This document shows, piece after piece, positions 7,600 through 15,800 of a stretch of 17,762 bases of DNA. Both the position numbers and the translations under genes were made by a program. Within the stretch, counting starts at the first letter, position 1. Each line of letters opens with the position of its first letter. Under the pieces are notes generated by a model, which worked only from the letters and a program-made list of their open reading frames with translations, had not been told where the DNA came from and did no database searches. This stretch comes from an uncultured Eubacteriales bacterium (lineage in GTDB: Bacteria > Bacillota > Clostridia > Peptostreptococcales > Anaerovoracaceae). The DNA lies in NCBI GenBank assembly GCA_900542245.1, contig UQMQ01000038.1, positions 1 to 17,762 on the forward strand, given 5' to 3'.

Positions 7600-8082
7600 T
7601 TATACCGGTATTCTCAGCCAGATCAGTACGGAGACCAGCAGCGCGAAGATCGCATAGGTTTCCACCATCGCGGTATAGATGATACCCTTTACCATCTGAT
7701 CCGGTCTCTTTGCGGTCAGCTGCAGTGCAGCCGCAGCCGCCTTACCCTGCGCGATACCTGACCAGATGCCGACTGCACCGATCGGAATGCCTGCACATAA
7801 GAAATAGAAGCCCTGCGATGCGCTCAGCTCGATCATGCTGCCGCTGAGCAGTCCGATCTTGACCATGATCAAGAAAGCGATGATCAGACCGTAGATGCCC
7901 TGGGTACCCGGCAGTGCCTGCAAGATGATGGTTTTACCGAATTTCTTCGGGTCTTCCGCAACAACGCCGGAAGCCGCCTGACCAGCAATGCCTACGCCCA
8001 TAGCGGAGCCGATGCCTGCCAGCGCTGCGATGGCTGCGCCTAAAATTGCTAACGAATTTCCGTCAATATATTCAAAGAACAT
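7600..8082 (-). CDS. ntpK: V-type ATPase proteolipid subunit K (c-ring, 160 aa, Na+-site residues present)
   Basis: Membrane c-subunit formed by two fused helical hairpins (four transmembrane helices), as in V-type rings. The ion-binding carboxylate is E141 in MVETYAI. The other Na+ ligands known from the E. hirae NtpK ring (L61, T64, Q65, Q110, E139) are all present here as L57, T60 and Q61 (LPGTQG), Q112 (SGIAQGK) and E141. The first hairpin lacks its own carboxylate, the usual V-type state. The start chosen is the ATG at 8082, with AGGAGG 8 nt upstream; an upstream in-frame extension would overlap ntpI and is not membrane-like. The gene starts 22 nt after the ntpI stop. Na+ specificity is inferred from the ligands. 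Confidence 0.97.
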   Translation of the reverse strand: MFFEYIDGNSLAILGAAIAALAGIGSAMGVGIAGQAASGVVAEDPKKFGKTIILQALPGTQGIYGLIIAFLIMVKIGLLSGSMIELSASQGFYFLCAGIPIGAVGIWSGIAQGKAAAAALQLTAKRPDQMVKGIIYTAMVETYAIFALLVSVLIWLRIPV

Positions 8083-8104
8083 AATATTTCCTCCTGTGAT
8101 TCTT

Positions 8105-10093
8105 CTACTCTTCGTTTTCAAAACGGATATACTTGGTTTTCCTGCGGAACGGGTCGAACGGTTCGCCGCCGTCGACATAGAACTTCCCGAAGAATTCCAC
8201 ATACTGCAGTCTTGCCGAATGAATGAATGCACCCAGCATGTTGATCGCAAAGTTAATCGCGTGACCGACCGCAAAGATCAGCACGAACAGCACCAGTCCT
8301 GCGATACCGCCGCCAAACAGCGATCCCATCGTGTTGACGACCTGTGCGATGACGCCGGTCGCCAGTCCCAGCGCGAGCAATCTCGCGTAGGACAGGATGT
8401 CCGAAAGCCAGCTGGTGATATTGTACAGGTTCGCGAAAGCACCCGTCAGCATCCCGATGCCTTTTTTGCCTCTCGCGCCTGCGATCAGGACCCCTGCCGC
8501 GCCGATGATCGACATCCACTTGCCGGCTGCGCCGAGGGCGCCGATGCCCTGCGTGCTGCCGCCCAAAAGGGCTGCCAATCCGAGAATCGTCAGATACCAG
8601 ACGCCTTCTCCGCAGATTGCGTCCATCCACCTGCCATCCTTTATCTCCATATAGGCCTGGATCCCCATGCCGATAAACAGGTGGATCACACCCAGGATCA
8701 GCGACAGGATCAAAAGCTTCATCGGGTCGTCAAGCGGATTGAACCAAAGCGGTTTCAACTCCGCGGCTTTACCGAGGAAGGTGCTTGAGAACACCGTCAC
8801 CACATCGCCAAACCATCCGCCGAACAGCGCGCCCCACACAAAGGTGGAAATGCCGCAATAGAAGAACAAGCGTATCATCTTCCAGGTCGTGCCTTCGAGA
8901 TCGAATTTTTTGAGGATCACGAAGCATCCGATCGCCATCAACAGACCGTAGCCCGCGTCACTGAACATCATACCGAAGAAAACGATATAGAACAGCGCGT
9001 AGATGGAGGTCGGGTCAAATCCCCAATAGCTCGGCAGCGAGTACATCTCGGTGATCGCCTCCGTCGGTCTGAAGAAGCTCTTGTTCTCCAGGAGCACCGG
9101 AACTTCTTCCTCCGCTTCCGGCTTGCGGAACGCATAATAGCATTCGTGCGCATCCAGAAGCTCCGCCGCTTTTTTCATGCAGCGTTCGGGCATCCATCCT
9201 TCTAAGAAAAAGGTCCGTTTGGTTTTCAGTAGTTTTGTTTTGATTTTTTCTTTGTCAGCCGCGATGGTCAGCATGTCGGCATATGCCTCGATATCTGCTT
9301 TGCACGCGGATTTTGCGGCAGCCTCCTTCGCTGCCTGTGCATACTCTGCCCTTAATACATCTATTTCCCCATGAATCCGTATAAGGTTCTCGCCTGCTGT
9401 GCCCTCCATATCCTTGAAGGTCACTTGTGAAAAACCGTATTGCTTTAAAATCGTCTGCACATCGGCTGCCTGCTCTGCCAGCATCAGAATCGCCGCATAA
9501 TACAGATCCTTGTCCGTATGAACGATTTTGAACACTGTGCCGTCCGTTTCCGCCTGTCCTGCCAGTGCGCCTGCCAGCGCATCGGTGTCCGTTCCCATCG
9601 GGAACACCCCAGTCTGCACCAGTGTTGTTTTGGTGCCGGTCAGTTCCAGCGGAAGGTCGTAAGCCTGCCATGCTGTCAGAGAAGCTTCATCCTGTTCCAA
9701 TTTGTTCTTGCGCTCATTGAGCGCGTTGAGCCGATCGTTCAGGTTCAGAATGTCTTCCACCTGTCCGGCAAACGCCTCCTGTGCGTCCGCCATCAGGCGT
9801 TTCATGCTCTGCGCGGAAACCCGTCTGCGTGTCGCAAACAGCGGCTGTTTCAGATCTCCGTACTTTTCGATGACCTCCAGCGCAAGATTCGCGCGGCTGA
9901 TCTTTTCCTCCAGCCTTGCAGTCTTGTCGCGGCTCTCATCCGCAGTCACATTCTCAGCCCAGATCTCGTCCGAAAGCTTTGCGGTCTGGTCGGTCAGCTC
10001 CACCACACCGAAATCCATCAGACGGCTGATGAACTCCTCCTTTTCGCGGTCAAGTCCAATGACGCAGACTTTCTGCATCTTAACAATTGCCAC
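8105..10093 (-). CDS. ntpI: V-type ATPase subunit I (a-subunit, 662 aa)
   Basis: This is the stator membrane subunit that carries ions past the c-ring. The N-terminal half (about 1-340) is soluble, with coiled-coil stretches near 50-140 and 245-295. The C-terminal half has seven or eight hydrophobic segments from about residue 362 onward. The essential channel arginine is R571 in LSYARLLALGLA, and a second conserved arginine is R628 in HSARLQYVEFFGKFY; both are close in number to those of E. hirae NtpI. The start is taken as the GTG at 10093, which overlaps the end of ntpF by 14 nt. The only purine-rich site (AAGGA) is 12 nt away, so translation is probably by coupling. An ATG five codons later is the alternative start. 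Confidence 0.96.
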   Translation of the reverse strand: MAIVKMQKVCVIGLDREKEEFISRLMDFGVVELTDQTAKLSDEIWAENVTADESRDKTARLEEKISRANLALEVIEKYGDLKQPLFATRRRVSAQSMKRLMADAQEAFAGQVEDILNLNDRLNALNERKNKLEQDEASLTAWQAYDLPLELTGTKTTLVQTGVFPMGTDTDALAGALAGQAETDGTVFKIVHTDKDLYYAAILMLAEQAADVQTILKQYGFSQVTFKDMEGTAGENLIRIHGEIDVLRAEYAQAAKEAAAKSACKADIEAYADMLTIAADKEKIKTKLLKTKRTFFLEGWMPERCMKKAAELLDAHECYYAFRKPEAEEEVPVLLENKSFFRPTEAITEMYSLPSYWGFDPTSIYALFYIVFFGMMFSDAGYGLLMAIGCFVILKKFDLEGTTWKMIRLFFYCGISTFVWGALFGGWFGDVVTVFSSTFLGKAAELKPLWFNPLDDPMKLLILSLILGVIHLFIGMGIQAYMEIKDGRWMDAICGEGVWYLTILGLAALLGGSTQGIGALGAAGKWMSIIGAAGVLIAGARGKKGIGMLTGAFANLYNITSWLSDILSYARLLALGLATGVIAQVVNTMGSLFGGGIAGLVLFVLIFAVGHAINFAINMLGAFIHSARLQYVEFFGKFYVDGGEPFDPFRRKTKYIRFENEE

Positions 10094-10406
10094 TTGACTT
10101 CACGATCCTTTCTGCTATGAATTTAACAATTCGGTCCTGCTTTTCGCCGGCTTCTGCTTCCATTTTCACGCAAAGCTTCTCGGCGTCCGCGATAGCTGCT
10201 TCATACTGCGCCTGCGCGGTCTGCTGTCCCTCTGCAAGAAAAGCCTCGTAGCATTCCTTTGCTTTCGTTTCGGCTTCGTCTGCCATTTTGCCGGCTTTCG
10301 TGTTTGCATCCTTGATCAGCTTCGCGGCTTCAGCCTTCGCGTCTCTTCTCAGCGCATCGGCCTGTTCTTCTGCCTGTCTGATCGTCTGTAATTCTTCTGT
10401 AAACAC
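10080..10406 (-). CDS. ntpF: V-type ATPase small coiled-coil peripheral-stalk subunit (H/G type, 108 aa)
   Basis: First gene of the ATPase operon. The whole protein is rich in Ala, Glu and Lys with heptad-like spacing and no Pro, as expected for the G/H subunit that pairs with subunit E to make the peripheral stalk. There is no other domain. The start is a GTG, preceded by AAGGAGG at 8 nt spacing; the ATPase operon therefore begins with a GTG but a consensus ribosome site. The 3' end overlaps the start of ntpI. The family name varies (AhaH, NtpF, subunit G/H). The sequence alone is low in complexity, so the call leans on length, composition and position. Confidence 0.9.
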   Translation of the reverse strand: MFTEELQTIRQAEEQADALRRDAKAEAAKLIKDANTKAGKMADEAETKAKECYEAFLAEGQQTAQAQYEAAIADAEKLCVKMEAEAGEKQDRIVKFIAERIVKSSGNC

Positions 10407-10436
10407 TTTTGCTGCCTCCTTATCTTAGCATATTTC

Positions 10437-10488
10437 TCAAATCGAAAATTTTCCCCCTTATACTATACTACCCCAGATCACGATTTGA
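10437..10488. repeat. 8-bp inverted repeat in the V-ATPase leader
   Basis: TCAAATCG (10437-10444) and CGATTTGA (10481-10488), separated by 36 bp that include GGGG and CCCCC runs and the stretch TATACTATACTA. It lies between the candidate promoter and the ntpF ribosome site, so it could form a leader stem-loop or bind a protein. Significance is unproven. Confidence 0.35.
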
Positions 10489-10506
10489 AAAAACAATAAA
10501 AATTCA

Positions 10507-10534
10507 ATTTTACACAATTTCTTAACATTGTCTA
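10507..10534 (-). promoter_or_regulatory. Candidate sigma-70-type promoter of the V-ATPase operon
   Basis: On the minus strand, -35 TAGACA (10529-10534, 5/6 match), 16-bp spacer, -10 TAAAAT (10507-10512, 5/6 match), in an AT-rich stretch downstream of the preceding operon's terminator. This would give a leader of about 95 nt before the ntpF GTG. A second weaker -10-like TATAGT lies at 10462-10467. Confidence 0.45.
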
Positions 10535-10576
10535 AATGCGTACAAAATACTCACAATTTGGCACAAAAATCGCATC

Positions 10577-10607
10577 AAAAACGGCTGTCACGAGGACAGC
10601 CGTTTTT
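10577..10607 (-). terminator. Intrinsic terminator of the polyferredoxin-PFOR-NfnAB operon
   Basis: Perfect 13-bp stem AAAAACGGCTGTC (10577-10589) / GACAGCCGTTTTT (10595-10607) with a 5-nt loop. Read on the minus strand the stem ends in TTTTT, with a further T run shortly after. It lies 28 nt after the nfnB stop and separates the two minus-strand operons. The A-run on the other side makes it symmetric, but no plus-strand gene precedes it. Confidence 0.9.
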
Positions 10608-10635
10608 CTTTGTTATTTTATTAACTATTTATGGA

Positions 10636-12027
10636 TTATTTGCTGCTCAGGTACGCATCAATGCTCGCAGCCGCAGTTTTGCCTGCGCCCATCGCTTTGA
10701 TAACGGTAGCCGCGCCGGTAACCGCGTCGCCGCCTGCGAAGATACCTTCGCGGTTGGTCGCCGCACCGTCGTCTGTGCCGATACCACCTTTCTTGTTCGC
10801 TTCCAAATGATCAGTGGTGTCAAGGATCAGCGTGTTCAGCTTGGTACCGATGGACATGATGACCATATCGACCGGAATCTCGAAGTTGGAGCCCTCCTTG
10901 ACGATCGGTTTTCTTCTGCCGGAAGCGTCCGGTTCGCCGAGTTCCATTTCCACACATTCGATGGCTCTGACGTGGCCGGTCTCATCGCCGAGGATCTGGA
11001 CCGGATTGTTCAGAAGCTTGAAGATGATGCCCTCCTCCATCGCGTGATGTACTTCCTCTGCTCTGGCAGGAAGCTCTGCAAGCGATCTTCTGTAGATGAT
11101 GTAAACCTCAGAAGCGCCCATACGTTTCGCGCATCTTGCCGCGTCCATCGCCACGTTGCCGCCGCCGACGATGGCAATCTTGTCACCGTGCATGATCGGT
11201 GTATCGTATTCCGGCAGATAAGCCTTCATCAGGTTGATACGCGTCAGATATTCGTTCGCGGAGCAAACGCCGATGTAGTTTTCGCCCGGAATGTTCATGA
11301 AGGACGGAAGTCCCGCGCCTGTGCCGATAAATACGGATTCATAGCCGCCTTCCTTCATCAGCTCTTCGACCGTAAATGCACGACCCGCTACCGCGTCCGT
11401 CACGAATTTCACGCCCTTGGCTTCCAGCTTTGCGACTTCCTGCGCTACGATCTCTTTTGGCAGACGGAACTGCGGGATGCCGTAAACCAGTACGCCGCCG
11501 GTCTTGTGCAGCGCTTCGTAAACGGTAACCGCATAGCCCTTGTTTACCAGATCGCCCGCGCAGGCAAGTCCCGCAGGACCTGCGCCGATGATGGCAACCT
11601 TGTGACCGTTGCCTTCCACCGGTTTGATTTCCTCATCGCCGAAGTTTGCCGCGTGCCAGTCCGCCACGAAGCGTTCCAGTCTGCCGATCGCAACCGGTTC
11701 GCCCTTCTTGCCGTGCACACATTCGCCCTGGCACTGATTTTCCTGCGGGCAGACACGTCCGCAGATTGCAGGCAGGGAGCTGTCCTCAGTAATGATCTCG
11801 TAAGCTGCTTCAAAATCCCCCTCTGCCACTTTTGCGATGAACAGCGGAATTTTGATGTTAACAGGACATCCGGAAACGCAAGGTTTCTTGCGGCATCTTA
11901 AGCAGCGCATCGCTTCGCGGATCGCCTGATCTTCTGTATAGCCTGTGCAGACTTCCAGGAAATTTTGGTTTCTGACTTCCGGTTTCTGTTCCGGCATCGG
12001 GTTCTGCTGATGTACCAAATTAATCAT
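10636..12027 (-). CDS. nfnB: NADH-dependent reduced ferredoxin:NADP+ oxidoreductase, large subunit NfnB (463 aa)
   Basis: Homologue of glutamate synthase small-subunit-type flavoproteins. With NfnA it forms the cytosolic electron-bifurcating transhydrogenase that couples reduced ferredoxin plus NADH to reduction of two NADP+. The N-terminal iron-sulphur domain has C42-x2-C45-x4-C50-x3-C54 and C89-x3-C93-x5-C99-x3-C103. The FAD-binding GAGPAG motif is at 148-153, and a second dinucleotide motif, VGGGNVAMDAAR, binds NADP(H). The start is the ATG at 12027, which overlaps the nfnA stop by 8 nt (ATGATTAA). The upstream GTG lies within the ribosome site and is rejected. No large glutamate synthase subunit is nearby, and the nfnA partner immediately upstream favours Nfn over GltD. 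A SudAB-type sulfide dehydrogenase is the main alternative, since the families overlap. Confidence 0.92.
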   Translation of the reverse strand: MINLVHQQNPMPEQKPEVRNQNFLEVCTGYTEDQAIREAMRCLRCRKKPCVSGCPVNIKIPLFIAKVAEGDFEAAYEIITEDSSLPAICGRVCPQENQCQGECVHGKKGEPVAIGRLERFVADWHAANFGDEEIKPVEGNGHKVAIIGAGPAGLACAGDLVNKGYAVTVYEALHKTGGVLVYGIPQFRLPKEIVAQEVAKLEAKGVKFVTDAVAGRAFTVEELMKEGGYESVFIGTGAGLPSFMNIPGENYIGVCSANEYLTRINLMKAYLPEYDTPIMHGDKIAIVGGGNVAMDAARCAKRMGASEVYIIYRRSLAELPARAEEVHHAMEEGIIFKLLNNPVQILGDETGHVRAIECVEMELGEPDASGRRKPIVKEGSNFEIPVDMVIMSIGTKLNTLILDTTDHLEANKKGGIGTDDGAATNREGIFAGGDAVTGAATVIKAMGAGKTAAASIDAYLSSK

Positions 12028-12874
12028 GATAACGAACACCTCCTGTTAATCTGCATACGTGCGCGCGATCTTCGGCTTCCTGGTCTTTGTAGTATGCCGA
12101 TCTTCTGATCAGATCATCCCAGTCGACCAGCGCACCGTCGAATTCCGGACCGTCCACGCATACGAATTTATCTTCGCCGCCGATCTTGCATCTGCAGCCG
12201 CCGCACATACCGGTACCGTCGATCATGTACGCGGTCAGGGAAGCAACGGAGTGGATGCCGTATTTTTCCGCGATCTGGCAGGTGAACTTCATCATCATCG
12301 GCGGTCCGACGGCGATGACTTCATCGAATTTTTCGCCTGCCTGAATCAGTTCTTCCAGCTTCGCGGTCGTGAACCCTTTTTCGCCGTAGCTGCCGTCATC
12401 GGTCATCACATACAGCTCGTCAACGCCCGCGCGGAATTCCTCTTCCAAAATGACCAGATCTTTGGTCTTGAAACCGGCGATCATGACGGTCTCTACACCG
12501 TGCTTGTGCATGCCGCAGGCCAGCGGATATGCAAGCGCATTACCGGTACCGCCGCCGACCACGCAGACTCTCTTGAGTCCGTCCATATGGGTCGGCTTGC
12601 CCAAAGGTCCTACGATATCCGCAAAGCAGTCGCCCACTTCCAGCTGATCCATCAGCATGGTGGTTCTGCCGACTGCCGCGTAGATTAAATCGATGGTGCC
12701 GTCCTCTTCATTATGTCCTGCCATCGTCAGCGGGATTCTTTCACCGAATTCATCTGTTCTGAGGATGATAAATTGTCCCGGTTTCGCGTGTTTTGCGACC
12801 AGAGGCGCATAGATCTTCAGCCAGACCATATTGTGGTTCAGTCTTCTTTTCCAGGTAACTTCAAATCTTTTCAT
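12020..12874 (-). CDS. nfnA: NADH-dependent reduced ferredoxin:NADP+ oxidoreductase, small subunit NfnA (284 aa)
   Basis: FAD/NAD(H)-binding subunit of the ferredoxin-NADP reductase/PyrK superfamily. The FAD domain covers about residues 1-100 with RIPLTMAG near 46-53. The NAD-binding VVGGGTGNALAYPLA motif is at 105-119. The [2Fe-2S] region near the C terminus reads DGTGMCGGCRC, with C224, C227, C229 and C239. D219 sits just before it, where an Asp ligand to the cluster has been described for Thermotoga NfnA. The ribosome site AGGAGG is 10 nt before the ATG, and the gene starts 20 nt after the PFOR stop. Dihydroorotate dehydrogenase electron-transfer subunit (PyrK) is the usual mis-annotation, but the NfnB-type partner and greater length argue against it. 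Confidence 0.92.
   Translation of the reverse strand: MKRFEVTWKRRLNHNMVWLKIYAPLVAKHAKPGQFIILRTDEFGERIPLTMAGHNEEDGTIDLIYAAVGRTTMLMDQLEVGDCFADIVGPLGKPTHMDGLKRVCVVGGGTGNALAYPLACGMHKHGVETVMIAGFKTKDLVILEEEFRAGVDELYVMTDDGSYGEKGFTTAKLEELIQAGEKFDEVIAVGPPMMMKFTCQIAEKYGIHSVASLTAYMIDGTGMCGGCRCKIGGEDKFVCVDGPEFDGALVDWDDLIRRSAYYKDQEAEDRAHVCRLTGGVRYHD
12037..12044 (-). promoter_or_regulatory. Ribosome binding site that fixes the nfnB start
   Basis: AGGAGGTG on the minus strand, 9 nt before the ATG at 12027. The GTG at 12039 is part of this site, so it cannot be the start codon. The site lies inside the nfnA coding region. Confidence 0.8.
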
Positions 12875-12894
12875 GGTTGTTCATCCTCCTTTCC

Positions 12895-15800
12895 CTACTT
12901 GCCGAAGCTGTCCTGACGGTGCTTCAGTTCCTTATATCTTTCCATCGCGCATTCTTCACCCTTTTCGAAGAGTTTTTCTGCTCTTTCAGGGAATCCGAGC
13001 TTCAGGGAGTTGTAACGAACTTCTCCCATGATGAAATCTCTGTAGGATTCTGTCGGTGCAGCGGAGTCAACGGACAGCGGATTTTCGCCCTTCGCTTCCA
13101 GCTCCGGATTGTATCTTAACAGATTCCAGTATCCGGCTCTGACTGCCTTCTTCATTTCGAGCATGGACTTGTTCATGCCGGCTTTGACACCGTGGTTGAT
13201 ACAAGGAGCGTAAGCGATGATCAGGGAAGGACCATGATAGCTTTCCGCTTCGCGAATTGCTCTGAGTGTCTGTTCCGGGTTCGCGCCCATCGCGATCTGC
13301 GCGACATAGACATAGCCGTAAGCCATTGCGATCTGCGCAAGGTCTTTTTTCTTGACTGCCTTACCGGAAGCCGCGAATTTCGCGACCGCGCCGACCGGTG
13401 TGGATTTGGATGCCTGACCGCCTGTATTGGAATATACCTCGGTATCGAATACCATGATGTTGACGTCTTCGCCGGATGCGATGACGTGATCCAGACCGCC
13501 GTAACCGATATCGTAAGCCCAGCCGTCGCCGCCGAAGATCCACATGGATGGTTTGGTCAGCAGGTCGGCGTTCTCAACGACATATTTCGCGTCTTCGTTA
13601 GTGTCCGCGAGCTTCTTCGCTTCTTCCAGCAGAACTTCTCCGGTTGTCTTGGAGGTTTTGCCGTCGTGCATCGAAGCCACCCATGCCTTTGCCGGCACGC
13701 CGACAGCGTCATACAGTCTTTCGACTGCGGACTTCAATTCGTTTCTTCTTGCATTGACGGAGGTCGCCATACCGAAACCGAATTCCGCGTTATCCTCGAA
13801 CAGGGAGTTCGCCCATGCAGGACCTCTGCCCTCTTTGTTTACGGTATACGGCGTTGCCGGAGCGGAAGCACCCCAAATGGAGGAGCATCCGGTTGCGTTT
13901 GCGATGAACATGCGGTCGCCGAATAACTGTGTTACCAGCTTCGCGTAAGGCGTTTCGCCGCAGCCCGGGCAAGCGCCGGAGAATTCCATGAGCGGTGTCT
14001 TAAGCTGTGCACCCTTGACGGTGTTTTCCTTGAACGGCGTTTCTTTTTCGTCAACTTCTTGATATAGCTTGTCGAATTTTGCCTGTGCTGCGTGCATGAA
14101 GTGATCTTCTGCCGGTGCCATGGTGATGGCCTTGTTTCTCGCAGGGCATACCTCTGCGCAGGAGCCGCAGCCTGTGCAGTCCATCAGAGACCAGCCGAGC
14201 GTGAACTTCTTGTCCTTCGCGCCTTTCATCGGTACTGCGTCTGCAACACCCTCCGCCTCTTCTGCGGTCATCACGAACGGACGCACGACAGCGTGCGGAC
14301 AAACGCTTGCACACCAGTTACACTGCATACAGTTCTTCACGTTCCAGTGCGGCAGATCTGCAGCGATGCCACGCTTTTCGTAAGCAGCGGTACCTGCAGG
14401 CATCATGCCGGTTACGGTATCTAAGAACTTGGAAACCGGAACGTTGTCGGCGGTCAGGTTCGCAGTCGGTACCAGAATATCGTTTAAGAATTCTGTGTGC
14501 AGCTTGTCTCTGCCTGCCAGCGGCGCTGCCGGTGCATCGTCTTCTGCGTTCTTCCAGCTTTCCGGAACCTCTACTTTATGGATATGGTTCAGACCCGCAT
14601 CGACTGCCTTGCAGTTCATGTCTACGATGTCCTGACCTTTTTTCTTATATGTCTTTGCGATCGCATCCTTCATGTAGCCTTCCGCTTCCTCGATCGGAAT
14701 GATGTCAGCCAGCTTGAAGAAAGCAGCCTGCAGGATGGAGTTCGTTCTGCGTGCGCCCAGACCGATCTCTTTTGCCATGGTCACTGCGTCGCAGGTATAG
14801 AACTGCACATTGTTCTGCGCGATGTATCTCTTGACCTTGCCCGGTAATTTCTCTTCAAGCTCTTCATCGGACCAGGTGCAGTTGAGCAGGAAGAAGCCGC
14901 CCGGTTTGACGTCCTGTACCATTTCGTACTTGTACAGATAAGCTTCGTTGTGACATGCAACGAAGTCAGCCTGTTTGACATAATAGGTCGAACGGATCGG
15001 TTCGTTGCCGAATCTCAAGTGAGAAATGGTCACGCCGCCGGACTTCTTGGAGTCATACTGGAAATATGCCTGGGCTTTCATATCGGTATGGTCACCGATG
15101 ATCTTAACGGAGTTCTTGTTTGCACCAACGGTACCGTCAGCACCCAGACCCCAGAATTTGCAAGCCTTCGTTCCCTTCGGGGCAACGTCCGGATTCTCGG
15201 AGCCGTGGATGGAAAGGTTGGTCACATCGTCTGTGATGGAAATCGTGAATTCCTTCTTCGGTGCATCACTCCACAGGTTTTCGTATACGGCCAGCACATC
15301 GCCCGGCTGTACGTCCTTGGAGCCCAGACCGTAACGACCGCCGCAGATCAGGCAGTTTTCGAATTTCGTGCCGCGCAGTGCGGTGACGACGTCTAAGTAT
15401 AACGGCTCGCCGGTACCGCCCGGTTCCTTGGTTCTGTCGAGAACCGCGATCTTCTTGACGGTTTCCGGCATGACGTTTAATAAGTACTTGGTAGACCATG
15501 GTCTGTAAAGATGTACTTCGATGATACCGACCTTCTTGCCTCTTGCGTTCAGATAGTCGATCAGCTCTTCCGCACATTCACAGACGGAACCCATCGCGAC
15601 GATGATTTCCTCTGCGTCCGGTGCGCCATAGTAGTTGAACGGCTTATAGTCCGTACCGATCTTGGCATTGACCATTTCCATATATTTGTTGACAAGATCC
15701 GGCGTTTCCAGATAGGCGGTGTTGCAGGCTTCTCTGTGCTGGAAGAAGGTTTCCGGCTGCTCTGCAGAGCCCATCGTATGCGGGTGGTTCGGATTCAGCG

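Noticed and set aside
8083..8274. 64-residue N-terminal extension of the c-subunit
   Set aside because: It overlaps the end of ntpI, is polar and not membrane-like, and the ATG at 8082 has a strong ribosome site and gives the normal 160-aa length.
10528..11901. 457-codon open frame on the plus strand opposite nfnB
   Set aside because: It is antisense to a gene with clear Fe-S and nucleotide-binding motifs. The translation is Arg/His/Phe-rich with no recognisable domain and no ribosome site, and it begins inside the terminator/leader region. Long antisense frames are expected from the biased codon use here.
10636..12027. Glutamate synthase small subunit (GltD) as the name for the large flavoprotein
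   Set aside because: No glutamate synthase large subunit is present, and the partner gene upstream is the FAD/[2Fe-2S] NfnA type, which marks the pair as NfnAB.
12059..12688. 209-codon plus-strand frame opposite nfnA, and similar antisense frames at 6082-6708 and 9518-10120
   Set aside because: All are mirror images of well-identified genes, with Cys/His/Arg-rich translations and no independent coding signals.
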